Shown one piece after another: positions 34,424 to 41,848 of a stretch of 49,972 bases of DNA (position 1 is its first letter; each line of letters begins with the position of its first letter). The translations under genes and the position numbers were made by a program. The notes under the pieces were generated by a model. That model was given only the letters and a program-made list of their open reading frames with translations, had not been told where the DNA came from and searched no databases. Where the stretch lies: positions 1 to 49,972 of the forward strand of contig DATBAK010000076.1 of the NCBI GenBank assembly GCA_036271555.1. Reading direction: 5' to 3'. The DNA comes from Acidimicrobiia bacterium (GTDB lineage Bacteria > Actinomycetota > Acidimicrobiia > IMCC26256 > PALSA-610).

Positions 34424-35540
34424 CGCGCATGCCCTGGTGACTGAGCCCGTACGCGACGACGGGCCCGAGCATGATCATCTGTCTGAGCTTCGCGATCCGT
34501 ACCAGCTGGAAGAAGAACCACAGGAACACCGCGGAGCCGACGATTCCGTAACAGAAGAAGATCGTTCCTGCTGACGAGTGGAGCTCGTGCTCTCCGATCT
34601 TGCCGGTGTCCGCGTACCGGTAGTACGCGCCCTCCCCCGCCCCGAGCACCCAGTGCTCGGGGTGTTGTGCGATGCGATCGTAGCCACGCTCCTCGGCAAA
34701 GTCGTAGGACTTGTCGGTGTTGATCCGCTCGAGCGTACGGTTCACGGTGTCGCCTTGCGGGTCGATCGCGAGGAGCGCGACCGCAGCGATCACCGACGCG
34801 AAGATGACCGTGCGTATCCGGGTGATCAGCGAGACGATCAGGATCAGCGCGGTCGCTGCGAGGCCGGCCTTCGACGCAGAGATCAGCGCCAGGTACGAGC
34901 ACGCGACGACGCCGACCGCCGAGTGGAGCGCGGTCAGGCCGGCGCGCCGTTGGCCGAGCACGATGATCGAGGCCGACAGCACGGCGTAGTAGCCGAACTG
35001 GTTCGGGTTGTTGAACATGCCGGTGCTGCGCAGCAGGCTGTGGTGGCCGAACACGAACGACAGCGGCACCTGGATCAACACGGACACGACCGCAGCTCGG
35101 ACCGTGATCTCGATGAATCGCGGGCCGCGGAGCTGGTAGAGCGCCAGCCCCATCACGAACACGAGGGCGTTGTAGATGTAGAACACTGGGCTGAGCAGGA
35201 AGCCGATGCGAAGGTTGATGGAGATCGTGCCCAGCCAGAGCGACCACACGACGGCCGAGATCGTCGTGTAGGCAGCGAACGCGAGAAGCGCGAACACCGC
35301 GCGCCGCTGCGGCTTGCCGAGCCTGCCGCTCCAGCGCTGCAGCACGAACGGCATCAAGACGAGGAGCACCGCGTCGGCCGGCTGGGGCAGGCCGCTGGGC
35401 AAGATGTACATCGGGAACAGGACGATGAATGCTCCCCAGGCGCGCAGCAGCGGATCGCGGAGCAATGTACGCGTCGGCGTCGAATGCACGACGGCCGGGC
35501 GCGGTGGCTTCGCGCGCCGTGTGGCGGGGGCTGCGGTCAC
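34320..35540 (-). CDS. O-antigen ligase/polymerase-family membrane protein (second)
   Basis: The 406-residue multi-pass inner-membrane protein has an initial polar segment, then numerous hydrophobic helices (DAVLLVLMPFVLQRW, AVFALLAFAAYTTISAVVW). It has the NNPNQFGYYAVLSASIIVLG loop, and HPEHWVLGAGEGAYYRYADTG with HSSAGTIFFCYGIVGS near the C-terminus, as in Wzy/WaaL proteins. It differs from the fused polymerase gene in lacking the repeat domain. The GTG at 35540 overlaps the stop of the upstream GT gene. The 3' end overlaps the opposite-strand GT by 104 bases. It is the last gene of a minus-strand sugar operon. Confidence 0.82.
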   Translation of the reverse strand: MTAAPATRRAKPPRPAVVHSTPTRTLLRDPLLRAWGAFIVLFPMYILPSGLPQPADAVLLVLMPFVLQRWSGRLGKPQRRAVFALLAFAAYTTISAVVWSLWLGTISINLRIGFLLSPVFYIYNALVFVMGLALYQLRGPRFIEITVRAAVVSVLIQVPLSFVFGHHSLLRSTGMFNNPNQFGYYAVLSASIIVLGQRRAGLTALHSAVGVVACSYLALISASKAGLAATALILIVSLITRIRTVIFASVIAAVALLAIDPQGDTVNRTLERINTDKSYDFAEERGYDRIAQHPEHWVLGAGEGAYYRYADTGKIGEHELHSSAGTIFFCYGIVGSAVFLWFFFQLVRIAKLRQMIMLGPVVAYGLSHQGMRVTLLWIFLALFVSLADSTLLARGPPRSVKRAPRA

Positions 35541-36676
35541 GCGGCGAGCTCCGGCTCGCCGGTCAGCGCGCGCTCGTAAACTGGCATCGCGACGTCGAAC
35601 GCGAAGCGTTTTGCCGCAATGCGCGCGGCTTCGGCGAAGCGCTCGCGCAAACCGGGCTCGTCGAGTATCTGCGCCGCGCGCCGGGCGATCCCATCGGAGT
35701 CGCCGACCGGAACGAGCCAGCCATCGACGCCGTCTCGAACGACCTCACGCGGGCCGTGGTTGCAGTCGGTGGCGATCACCGGCGTGCCGACCCCCATGGC
35801 CTGGATCAATACACCGGGCAGACCCTCGACGACCGACGACTGGAGCAGCGCGCGAGCACGCGCCATGTACTTGAGCGGGTTGGGGTCGAACCCGAGGAAG
35901 CGAACGTGCGCGGTGAGCCCTAGAGCGCGCACGCGGTCCTCGAGGCTCGCGCGGAGCGGACCTTCGCCCAGGATCGCGAGCCTCGCGTCGTGCGTACAAC
36001 GCAGCCGGGTGAATGCCGCGAGCATCGTCGGGTAGTCTTTCTGGGCGACGAGCCGACCGCATGCGACGAACACCGGAGTGATTGCGTCTGGTGCGAACCA
36101 AGGATCGACAACCGGCTCACGCGCGGCGGCGTCCGCACCCGGCGTGAGGACCGGGTTGAAGACCGTGCGAACGAGCGCCGGCGGTAGCGCGAGTCGCTCG
36201 ACGAGCTCGCGCGCAACGCCGTCGGAGACTGCGGTCACGAGATCGGCGTGCCGGTACGCGAACCGCTTCAGCGGCAACTCGAGAGCGCGGCGCCGACGGC
36301 TCACGGTGTCGCGGAACACCGCGCTCCGCTCCGACAGCACGAGCCTCGCGCGGCTGCGGGCTAGCATGCGCGCGGCGACCGCGACCGCGTTCCCGCCGCC
36401 CGACGTCGAGAAGATGATGTCCGGGTCGGCACGCCGGATCGCGCGTGCAAGCGCGGGTACTGCGAACACGAGCCGCGACGCCCCGAGGTCGATGATCGGT
36501 ACGTCGCTGGGCACCTTGGACAGCAACACGCCGCGAGCGCGGACCAGCGCGAGCATCGGCATGAACTTGTTGCGATCGAGTAGCTCGAGGACCGTCAGCG
36601 TGATGCGATCGGCGCCGCCGTCGCCCATCTCGGGGCGAAACAGCAAGACACGCTTCGCGGCCACGCGGCCGGTCAC
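35537..36676 (-). CDS. GT4-type glycosyltransferase
   Basis: The 379-residue GT-B protein has the acceptor-side VLLFRPEMGDGGADRITLTVLELL, TAVSDGVARELVE in the middle, and donor-side FVACGRLVAQKDYPTMLAAF with SSVVEGLPGVLIQAMGVGTPVIATD near the C-terminus. These are conserved GT4 elements. The start is GTG at 36676, 7 bases after the upstream stop; the longer reading frame extends into the previous gene and is not real. It shares the operon with a HAD hydrolase, an epimerase and a cytidylyltransferase. Confidence 0.86.
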   Translation of the reverse strand: MTGRVAAKRVLLFRPEMGDGGADRITLTVLELLDRNKFMPMLALVRARGVLLSKVPSDVPIIDLGASRLVFAVPALARAIRRADPDIIFSTSGGGNAVAVAARMLARSRARLVLSERSAVFRDTVSRRRRALELPLKRFAYRHADLVTAVSDGVARELVERLALPPALVRTVFNPVLTPGADAAAREPVVDPWFAPDAITPVFVACGRLVAQKDYPTMLAAFTRLRCTHDARLAILGEGPLRASLEDRVRALGLTAHVRFLGFDPNPLKYMARARALLQSSVVEGLPGVLIQAMGVGTPVIATDCNHGPREVVRDGVDGWLVPVGDSDGIARRAAQILDEPGLRERFAEAARIAAKRFAFDVAMPVYERALTGEPELAA

Positions 36677-36683
36677 GACGTGA

Positions 36684-37322
36684 TCACCACGCAGCGACTC
36701 GCGCTGCGAGATCCGATAGGTCGGGTGCTCGGCGCACCCCGAGCTGCATCCAGCGGTCGTGCAACGCCGGCGTGTCGCGTGCGAGGAACTCCACGCCCGC
36801 ATCGACCGCGGCTTCGTAGTCGGTATAGCCGTCGCCGATGAACAGCACTTGATCGCGCGACCAACTATGGCGCTGCATCAGGCCACGCAGCACGGCCGGC
36901 TTCTCGGACGGTGAGCCGTGGACCTCGCGGAACCGCGGCGTCAATCCTCGCCGCTCGACGATCATCGTCAGCTCGTCCTGCGGCGTCCCCGATGCGACGA
37001 ACAGCGGCACGCGCAGCGCCGTGAGCGCACCCTCGGCGCCGGTCACGAACGGCGCGGCCAGGACCTTGGCCAGAGCGAGCTCGGAGAAGCGACGTCCGAG
37101 CGCGGCGCTGGCGTCATCGCCCAAGCGCTCGCCAAGCACGTTCTCCGAGATCCACGCGAACTTCTTGAACCGGGAGATGCCGAGGTTCGCGAGGTGATGC
37201 TCGCGAACCTTCGCAGTCACCGCGGGACCGTGATGCGCATAGAGGTCGATGAACGCGTCGGTCTTGACGTCCGCCGACTCGAGGATGACCCCATCGAAAT
37301 CGAATACGATTGCTTCAAGCAC
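36684..37322 (-). CDS. HAD-superfamily hydrolase (probable sugar phosphatase)
   Basis: The 212-residue protein has HAD motif I in VFDFDGVILESADVKTDAF, motif II SGTPQDE, the Lys in SPSEKPAVL, and motif IV in VLFIGDGYTDYEAA. The cap domain lies between motifs I and II, as in the phosphoglycolate phosphatase/beta-phosphoglucomutase group. It probably removes a phosphate from a sugar intermediate. The start is GTG at 37322, overlapping the upstream epimerase stop by 8 bases. Neighbouring epimerase and cytidylyltransferase genes suggest it works in a sugar-nucleotide pathway. Confidence 0.85.
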   Translation of the reverse strand: MLEAIVFDFDGVILESADVKTDAFIDLYAHHGPAVTAKVREHHLANLGISRFKKFAWISENVLGERLGDDASAALGRRFSELALAKVLAAPFVTGAEGALTALRVPLFVASGTPQDELTMIVERRGLTPRFREVHGSPSEKPAVLRGLMQRHSWSRDQVLFIGDGYTDYEAAVDAGVEFLARDTPALHDRWMQLGVRRAPDLSDLAARVAAW

Positions 37323-38196
37323 GGTCGAGCTCCGCGTGGATCTGCTCCACGAGCGTGAGAAGTCCTTGGCCCATATCGACGTAGTGTGTGGTCACGAGCT
37401 TGCGCCCGGCGCGTGGCGTGTACGCATAGGGGGTCACTGCGTAGTGACCGCTGCCCGGCCCTTCGACACGCCGGTACTGAACCTCGAGCTTCCGCCCCAA
37501 GAGCTCTTGGAACATCATGAACAGGTCGGCCGCGCGCGTCGGGCTCGAGCCGCTGAGCATGACGTGTTGACCGACGAATGCATCGTCGAGCACGTCGGCG
37601 GACATCCGCGCCGCGTCCTCGACATGGATGTACTCGCGAACGTCGTCGGGCGCACCGGCATACGAGATCCTGCCCTCCGTGATCGCGGTGCGCAGCAGCC
37701 GGTACACGCCGTTGGTCGCGTCGGCGCGTGGTCCGTACAGCGAGCCGTAGCGGATCACGGTGTAGCGGATGTCGAAGGCGCGACCGTACTCCTCGATGTA
37801 CGACTCGCAGGCCTGTTTGGAACAGCGATAGAAGCCACCCTCGCGGCTGTACACGTAAGCGGTCGATGCGAACAGGAATCGCTGGATTCCGTGCTGCCGC
37901 ATCGCTTCGAGCACGTGGATCGTGCCGACGATGTTGGTCTGCACGGTGTCCAGCGGACGCGTGCGTGCGGCGTTGAGATCTGCGAACCCACCGAGGTGGT
38001 ACACGGCGTCGTGACCCGCGACGGCGGACGCGACCGCGGCGGAGTCACGTAGATCGCCGGCGATGGCTACAGCACCACGCGGCAGCTGGTGAGGCACCTC
38101 GCGATCGAGCACCGTCACGACGTGACCGCGCTCGACGAGCGTGTCGACGAGGTGACTACCGAGGAAGCCGGCGCCGCCGGTGACGAGGATCTTCAT
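37315..38196 (-). CDS. NAD(P)-dependent nucleotide-sugar epimerase/dehydratase
   Basis: The 293-residue extended short-chain dehydrogenase has TGGAGFLGSHLVDTL at the N-terminus as its Rossmann motif, DLRDSAAV, and a catalytic pair Tyr123 and Lys127 in FYRCSKQACESY with the serine just before (FASTAYVY). The substrate cannot be told from sequence. ATG at 38196 gives the family start MKILVTGGAG; the longer frame upstream is spurious. It sits 19 bases from the cytidylyltransferase stop and overlaps the HAD gene. Confidence 0.9.
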   Translation of the reverse strand: MKILVTGGAGFLGSHLVDTLVERGHVVTVLDREVPHQLPRGAVAIAGDLRDSAAVASAVAGHDAVYHLGGFADLNAARTRPLDTVQTNIVGTIHVLEAMRQHGIQRFLFASTAYVYSREGGFYRCSKQACESYIEEYGRAFDIRYTVIRYGSLYGPRADATNGVYRLLRTAITEGRISYAGAPDDVREYIHVEDAARMSADVLDDAFVGQHVMLSGSSPTRAADLFMMFQELLGRKLEVQYRRVEGPGSGHYAVTPYAYTPRAGRKLVTTHYVDMGQGLLTLVEQIHAELDRA

Positions 38197-38215
38197 GCGG
38201 CCCGCATCTCGCGCG

Positions 38216-38950
38216 TCAGTGATTCTCTTCGTTGATCTTCGCGACGATGTCCGGGTGGCCAACCCACTGCTCGGAGTAGAAAACATCGATCAGGCCGTGG
38301 ATGTCGCGGCCAGTCACCCACGGCCGAACGATTGGAAGGACGCTCTTGCCCATCCACCACCACGGGTTTGGACCGTCCTGGGTCTGAACGGTGCGCTTGC
38401 GGAAGGCCCACACACCCTGATCGTAGTAGTAGGCTTTCGGGTAGCTCTGACGCTCTGTGGATACCTTGCGCGGACCACCGAACGTCTCGATCAGGCCGTC
38501 GTTGTTGATCTGGAGGGCGCGGTACGGATGATCATCTGCAGCCTCCCAGACCGTCATTACCGAGTCGAGCTCGCGGCGCTCGTCGAGCAACCCGAGAGCT
38601 CGATCGATGATCTCGCCATCGATGTACACGGTATTGCCGAGCAGCAAGACGATGTTCTCGAGGTTGTCGACGCGCGCGTCGACGTACTCGACGGCGTGCT
38701 TGATCACGATGCCGTGATTGACGCTGTCTCCGCCGAGCTCGTCCGGGCGCGGGATGATCTTCGCGCCGGCATCGCGCGAGGCCGACGCGATCGCGTCGCC
38801 GTCGGTCGACACCCAGACCTCGGCGATGCGCTTCGCCGCCTGGGCGGCTTTGATGGGGTACTGCACCATCGGCTGCCCGCATAGGGGCAGCACGTTCTTG
38901 TCGATGATGGACTTCGAACCTGCGCGGGCGGTGACGATCGCTACATTCAT
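38216..38950 (-). CDS. cytidylyltransferase (CMP-sugar/NeuA-like family)
   Basis: The 244-residue protein opens with VAIVTARAGSKSIIDKNVLPL, the CTP-binding signature of acylneuraminate-type cytidylyltransferases, and LPLCGQPMVQYPIKAA. VSTDGDAIASA follows and fits the fold. A C-terminal stretch (DQGVWAFRKRTVQ) is less conserved. It would activate a sugar or polyol phosphate with CTP. No NeuB-type synthase is present, so a sialic acid is not supported. The ATG at 38950 lies 59 bases from the preceding GT stop. With the epimerase and HAD hydrolase it forms a candidate pathway for an unidentified CMP/CDP-linked sugar. Confidence 0.85.
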   Translation of the reverse strand: MNVAIVTARAGSKSIIDKNVLPLCGQPMVQYPIKAAQAAKRIAEVWVSTDGDAIASASRDAGAKIIPRPDELGGDSVNHGIVIKHAVEYVDARVDNLENIVLLLGNTVYIDGEIIDRALGLLDERRELDSVMTVWEAADDHPYRALQINNDGLIETFGGPRKVSTERQSYPKAYYYDQGVWAFRKRTVQTQDGPNPWWWMGKSVLPIVRPWVTGRDIHGLIDVFYSEQWVGHPDIVAKINEENH

Positions 38951-39009
38951 GACTGAACGCGGGCGGTTATAGCGTAGTTAGTGTCCGGTCGGGCCATCCG
39001 CGTTCGCGG

Positions 39010-40125
39010 CTAAAGTCCCATGGTTTCAAGCATCTGGCTTGCGACCTGCCGAGCGTCGTAGAGGCTCTCGACGCGAGCTCGTGCCCCGGCGGCGAGGCGC
39101 TCGACGAGCGCGCGCGACTCCACCAGGCGTAGCGCGGCACGTGCCAGCGCCCCCGGATCGCGGACCGGCACCAGCAGCCCGCTGACGCCATCGACGATCG
39201 TGTCGCGACAGCCGGGTGCGTCCGTCGTGATCACGGCGCGGCCCGTGCTCATCGCCTCGAGCACCGAGCGAGGCGTGCCCTCGCGATACGACGGCAACAC
39301 GACGACATGCGCGTCGCGCAAGTGCGGTCGAACGTCCTCCGTGGGACCGCGGTAGTCGATCAAGCCCGCGGCACACCAGCGATCGAGCTCGTCGCGGCGT
39401 ACGCACTCGGGATTCGAGTCGAGCCAGCCAACGACGCGAAACCGCGCCTGCGGGTGACGCTCGCGCACGCGCGCCGCCGCGGCGACGTATTCGCCGATTC
39501 CCTTGTCGTGCAGCAAGCGGCCGAGGAACAGGAAGGTCGGATCGCCGTCGGGTAGCGGTGCCTTCGCGTAGTGCTCGAGATCGACACCACTGCCGCGCAC
39601 CATCGTCACCGGCGCGGTCGAGGCAAGCACGTGGCGAGCGCGGAGCTCGGCCAGATCGTCGGCGTTCTGGACGAACACGGCCTGGCAGCGCGCCAGCGCG
39701 GCGCGATAGAGCGAGCGCGCGACGACCGCAACCGCGCGCTGCTTCGCCGTCCGCGGCGTCGCGAGTGCGTAGCCCAAGCCGGTGATCATCGCGGCCCGCC
39801 ACGGCACGCCAGCGACGGAGGCCGCGAGGCTGCCGTACACGATCGGCTTGATCGTGTAGCCGAAGACGAGGTCCGGCCGGTGCGCGCGGAGCGTGCGGAC
39901 GAGTGCCGCGAATGCGCGGGTATCCTCGATCGGGTCGATCCCGGTGCGAGCGAGCGCGATCGGCTCGAACCGCACTCCGAGCTCGGCGAGCTGGCGCGTC
40001 ACAACGTCGCTGCCGTCGGCGGCCATCGCGATCACGTCGTGGCCGCGCGCGACCATCGCGGCCAACAGCGGCCCACGAAACCGCACCAGCGACGGCGCCC
40101 AGCCGCCGATCACGACGACGCGCAT
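39010..40125 (-). CDS. GT4 glycosyltransferase, PglA-like
   Basis: The 371-residue protein has VVVIGGWAPSLVRFRGPLLAAMVARGH at the N-terminus and LVFGYTIKPIVYGSLAA with MITGLGYA, resembling the PglA GalNAc-transferase group that works next to bacillosamine genes. The donor half carries FLFLGRLLHDKGIGEYVAAAARV and PSYREGTPRSVLEAMSTGRAVITTD. The ATG at 40125 overlaps the upstream stop (ATGA). It would add the second sugar to a lipid-linked amino sugar if this is a Pgl-like pathway. Actual sugar specificity cannot be read from sequence. Confidence 0.85.
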   Translation of the reverse strand: MRVVVIGGWAPSLVRFRGPLLAAMVARGHDVIAMAADGSDVVTRQLAELGVRFEPIALARTGIDPIEDTRAFAALVRTLRAHRPDLVFGYTIKPIVYGSLAASVAGVPWRAAMITGLGYALATPRTAKQRAVAVVARSLYRAALARCQAVFVQNADDLAELRARHVLASTAPVTMVRGSGVDLEHYAKAPLPDGDPTFLFLGRLLHDKGIGEYVAAAARVRERHPQARFRVVGWLDSNPECVRRDELDRWCAAGLIDYRGPTEDVRPHLRDAHVVVLPSYREGTPRSVLEAMSTGRAVITTDAPGCRDTIVDGVSGLLVPVRDPGALARAALRLVESRALVERLAAGARARVESLYDARQVASQMLETMGL

Positions 40126-40736
40126 CAGCCGATCGTCCGCGGTCGCGCCGGCACACCGACCGCGACCGCGTCGGCCGGGACGTCGCGCACGACGGCCGCG
40201 CCGGCGCCGATCGTCGCGCGCGCGCCGATGTGCACACCGGGGATGGCGACCGCGCCGATCCCGACGAAGGCCTCGTCGCCGACCGTGACACCACCAGCGA
40301 GCCGGGCCCCTGGAGCGATATGGACCGCGCTGCCGAGCGCGCAGTCGTGGTCGATCGACGCACCGGTGTTGACGATGCCGTGCGCACCGAGCCGGGTGTC
40401 GGGCTGGATGATCGCGCCCGCGAACACGACCGTACCTGCGCCGAGTACCACCGAGGCGTGGACGACGGCGGCGGGGTGGACGAGCGTCGCGAACGCGCAG
40501 CGCGCGCCGCGAGCGAGCCTGGCGCGCACGGCATTCGAGCCGATCGCGAGCACGCACGTCGCTGTCGTATCGGCGAGCACCGGCGCCACCGGTCCATCGA
40601 CCGGTACCCCGAGTAGCTGACCTCCCCAATTCGCACGATCGTCATCGGCGACCGTCACCGTCCACCCGAGCGCCTGCGCGGTCGCTACGACGACCTTGCC
40701 GTGACCGCCTGCGCCGATGACGACGAGCCGGGCCAT
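40125..40736 (-). CDS. left-handed beta-helix sugar O/N-acetyltransferase, PglD-like
   Basis: The 203-residue protein starts MARLVVIGAGGHGKVVV, as in PglD, and has the hexapeptide-repeat region with IQPDTRLGAHGIVNTGASIDHD, HIAPGARLAGG and GVPARP. PglD acetylates the 4-amino group of UDP-4-amino-sugar. The catalytic His is in the SIDHDC segment. It overlaps both neighbours (ATGA at each end), matching a pathway order aminotransferase then acetyltransferase. Product is inferred as an acetylated amino sugar nucleotide. Confidence 0.9.
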   Translation of the reverse strand: MARLVVIGAGGHGKVVVATAQALGWTVTVADDDRANWGGQLLGVPVDGPVAPVLADTTATCVLAIGSNAVRARLARGARCAFATLVHPAAVVHASVVLGAGTVVFAGAIIQPDTRLGAHGIVNTGASIDHDCALGSAVHIAPGARLAGGVTVGDEAFVGIGAVAIPGVHIGARATIGAGAAVVRDVPADAVAVGVPARPRTIG

Positions 40737-41848
40737 CACGCCGTCGCGCGAATCGTGTGAATCACGTGCTCGAGCTGGCTGGCCGTCATCCCCGAGCCGC
40801 TCGGCAGGCACAGTCCGGTCTCGAATAGCCGTTCGGCCACCGTCCCGCCGATCGCCCGCGCCCGCGCGAACGCTGGCTGGCGGTGCATCGGCTTCCACAG
40901 CGGACGCGCCTCGATGTCCTCGCGCGCGAGCGCAGCGATGACGTGGTCGCGAGCTGCGCTCGACGACATCAGTGCGCACGTCAGCCAGAACGTCGACCTC
41001 CCGAAGGCAGGCTCCGGCGTGAACGTCCAGCCGGGAAGGTCGGCGAGGGCGGCGCGGTAGCGTGCGTTGATCGCGCGGCGCGCGGCGACCCGGCGATCGA
41101 GATCGGCGAGCTGCGCGCGCCCGACGGCGGCGAGCAGGTTGCTGAGGCGGTAGTTGTAGCCGACCTCGACGTGCTCGTAGTGAGCGGCTCGCTCGCGAGC
41201 CTGCGTCGCGAGGTAGCGCGCGCGTTCGATCCATTCGGCGCGCGCGCCCAACAACATGCCGCCGCCGGACGTCGTGATGATCTTGTTGCCGTTGAAGGAC
41301 AGGATCGATAGATCTCCAAACGATCCCGCGGGACGTCCGCGATAGGTCGCGCCGAGCGCCTCGGCGGCATCCTCGATCAGCCACACGCCATGCTCTCGGC
41401 ACGCCGAGACGATCGGCTCGTAGTTGGCGCACTGGCCATAGAGATCCACGACGATCAACGCCTTCGGCAACGCGTCTCGACGCGCGGCCGCGCGAAGCTC
41501 TTCGGCGAGTAAGACCGGATCGAGGTTCCAGGTCGCCTGCTCGCTATCGAGAAATACCGGTGTCGCGCCAACGTAGTGGATGGCGTTGGCGGTCGCAGCG
41601 AACGTCAGGGTGGAGGCCCATACCTCGTCACCTGCGCCGATGCGAAGCGCGAGCAGCGCGAGGTGCAGGGCGGCCGTTCCACTCGACAACGCGACGGCAT
41701 GGGGCACGTCGAGTCGCGCGGACATCTCAGCCTCGAATGCGTCGACATGCGGCCCGAGCGGCGCGATCCAGTTCGATGCGATGGCCTCCGACACCAGGCC
41801 GAGCTCGGTGCCGGCCAGATCAGGTGCAGACAGGTAGATTCGCGCCAT
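40736..41848 (-). CDS. DegT/DnrJ sugar aminotransferase, PglE-like
   Basis: The 370-residue PLP enzyme begins IYLSAPDLAGTELGLVSEAI, with ALSSGTAALHLALLALRIG for cofactor binding, EDAAEALGATYRG, and the Schiff-base lysine in SFNGNKIITTSGGGM at about residue 189. NYRLSNLLAAVG is the family substrate motif. It would aminate the 4-keto sugar made by the adjacent dehydratase. It overlaps the flanking genes by ATGA. The PglF-PglE-PglD order matches bacillosamine clusters. Confidence 0.92.
   Translation of the reverse strand: MARIYLSAPDLAGTELGLVSEAIASNWIAPLGPHVDAFEAEMSARLDVPHAVALSSGTAALHLALLALRIGAGDEVWASTLTFAATANAIHYVGATPVFLDSEQATWNLDPVLLAEELRAAARRDALPKALIVVDLYGQCANYEPIVSACREHGVWLIEDAAEALGATYRGRPAGSFGDLSILSFNGNKIITTSGGGMLLGARAEWIERARYLATQARERAAHYEHVEVGYNYRLSNLLAAVGRAQLADLDRRVAARRAINARYRAALADLPGWTFTPEPAFGRSTFWLTCALMSSSAARDHVIAALAREDIEARPLWKPMHRQPAFARARAIGGTVAERLFETGLCLPSGSGMTASQLEHVIHTIRATA

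Noticed and set aside
38216-38950. Sialic acid pathway based on the cytidylyltransferase
   Set aside because: No NeuB, NeuC or other nonulosonic acid gene is present in the window, so only a general cytidylyltransferase can be supported.
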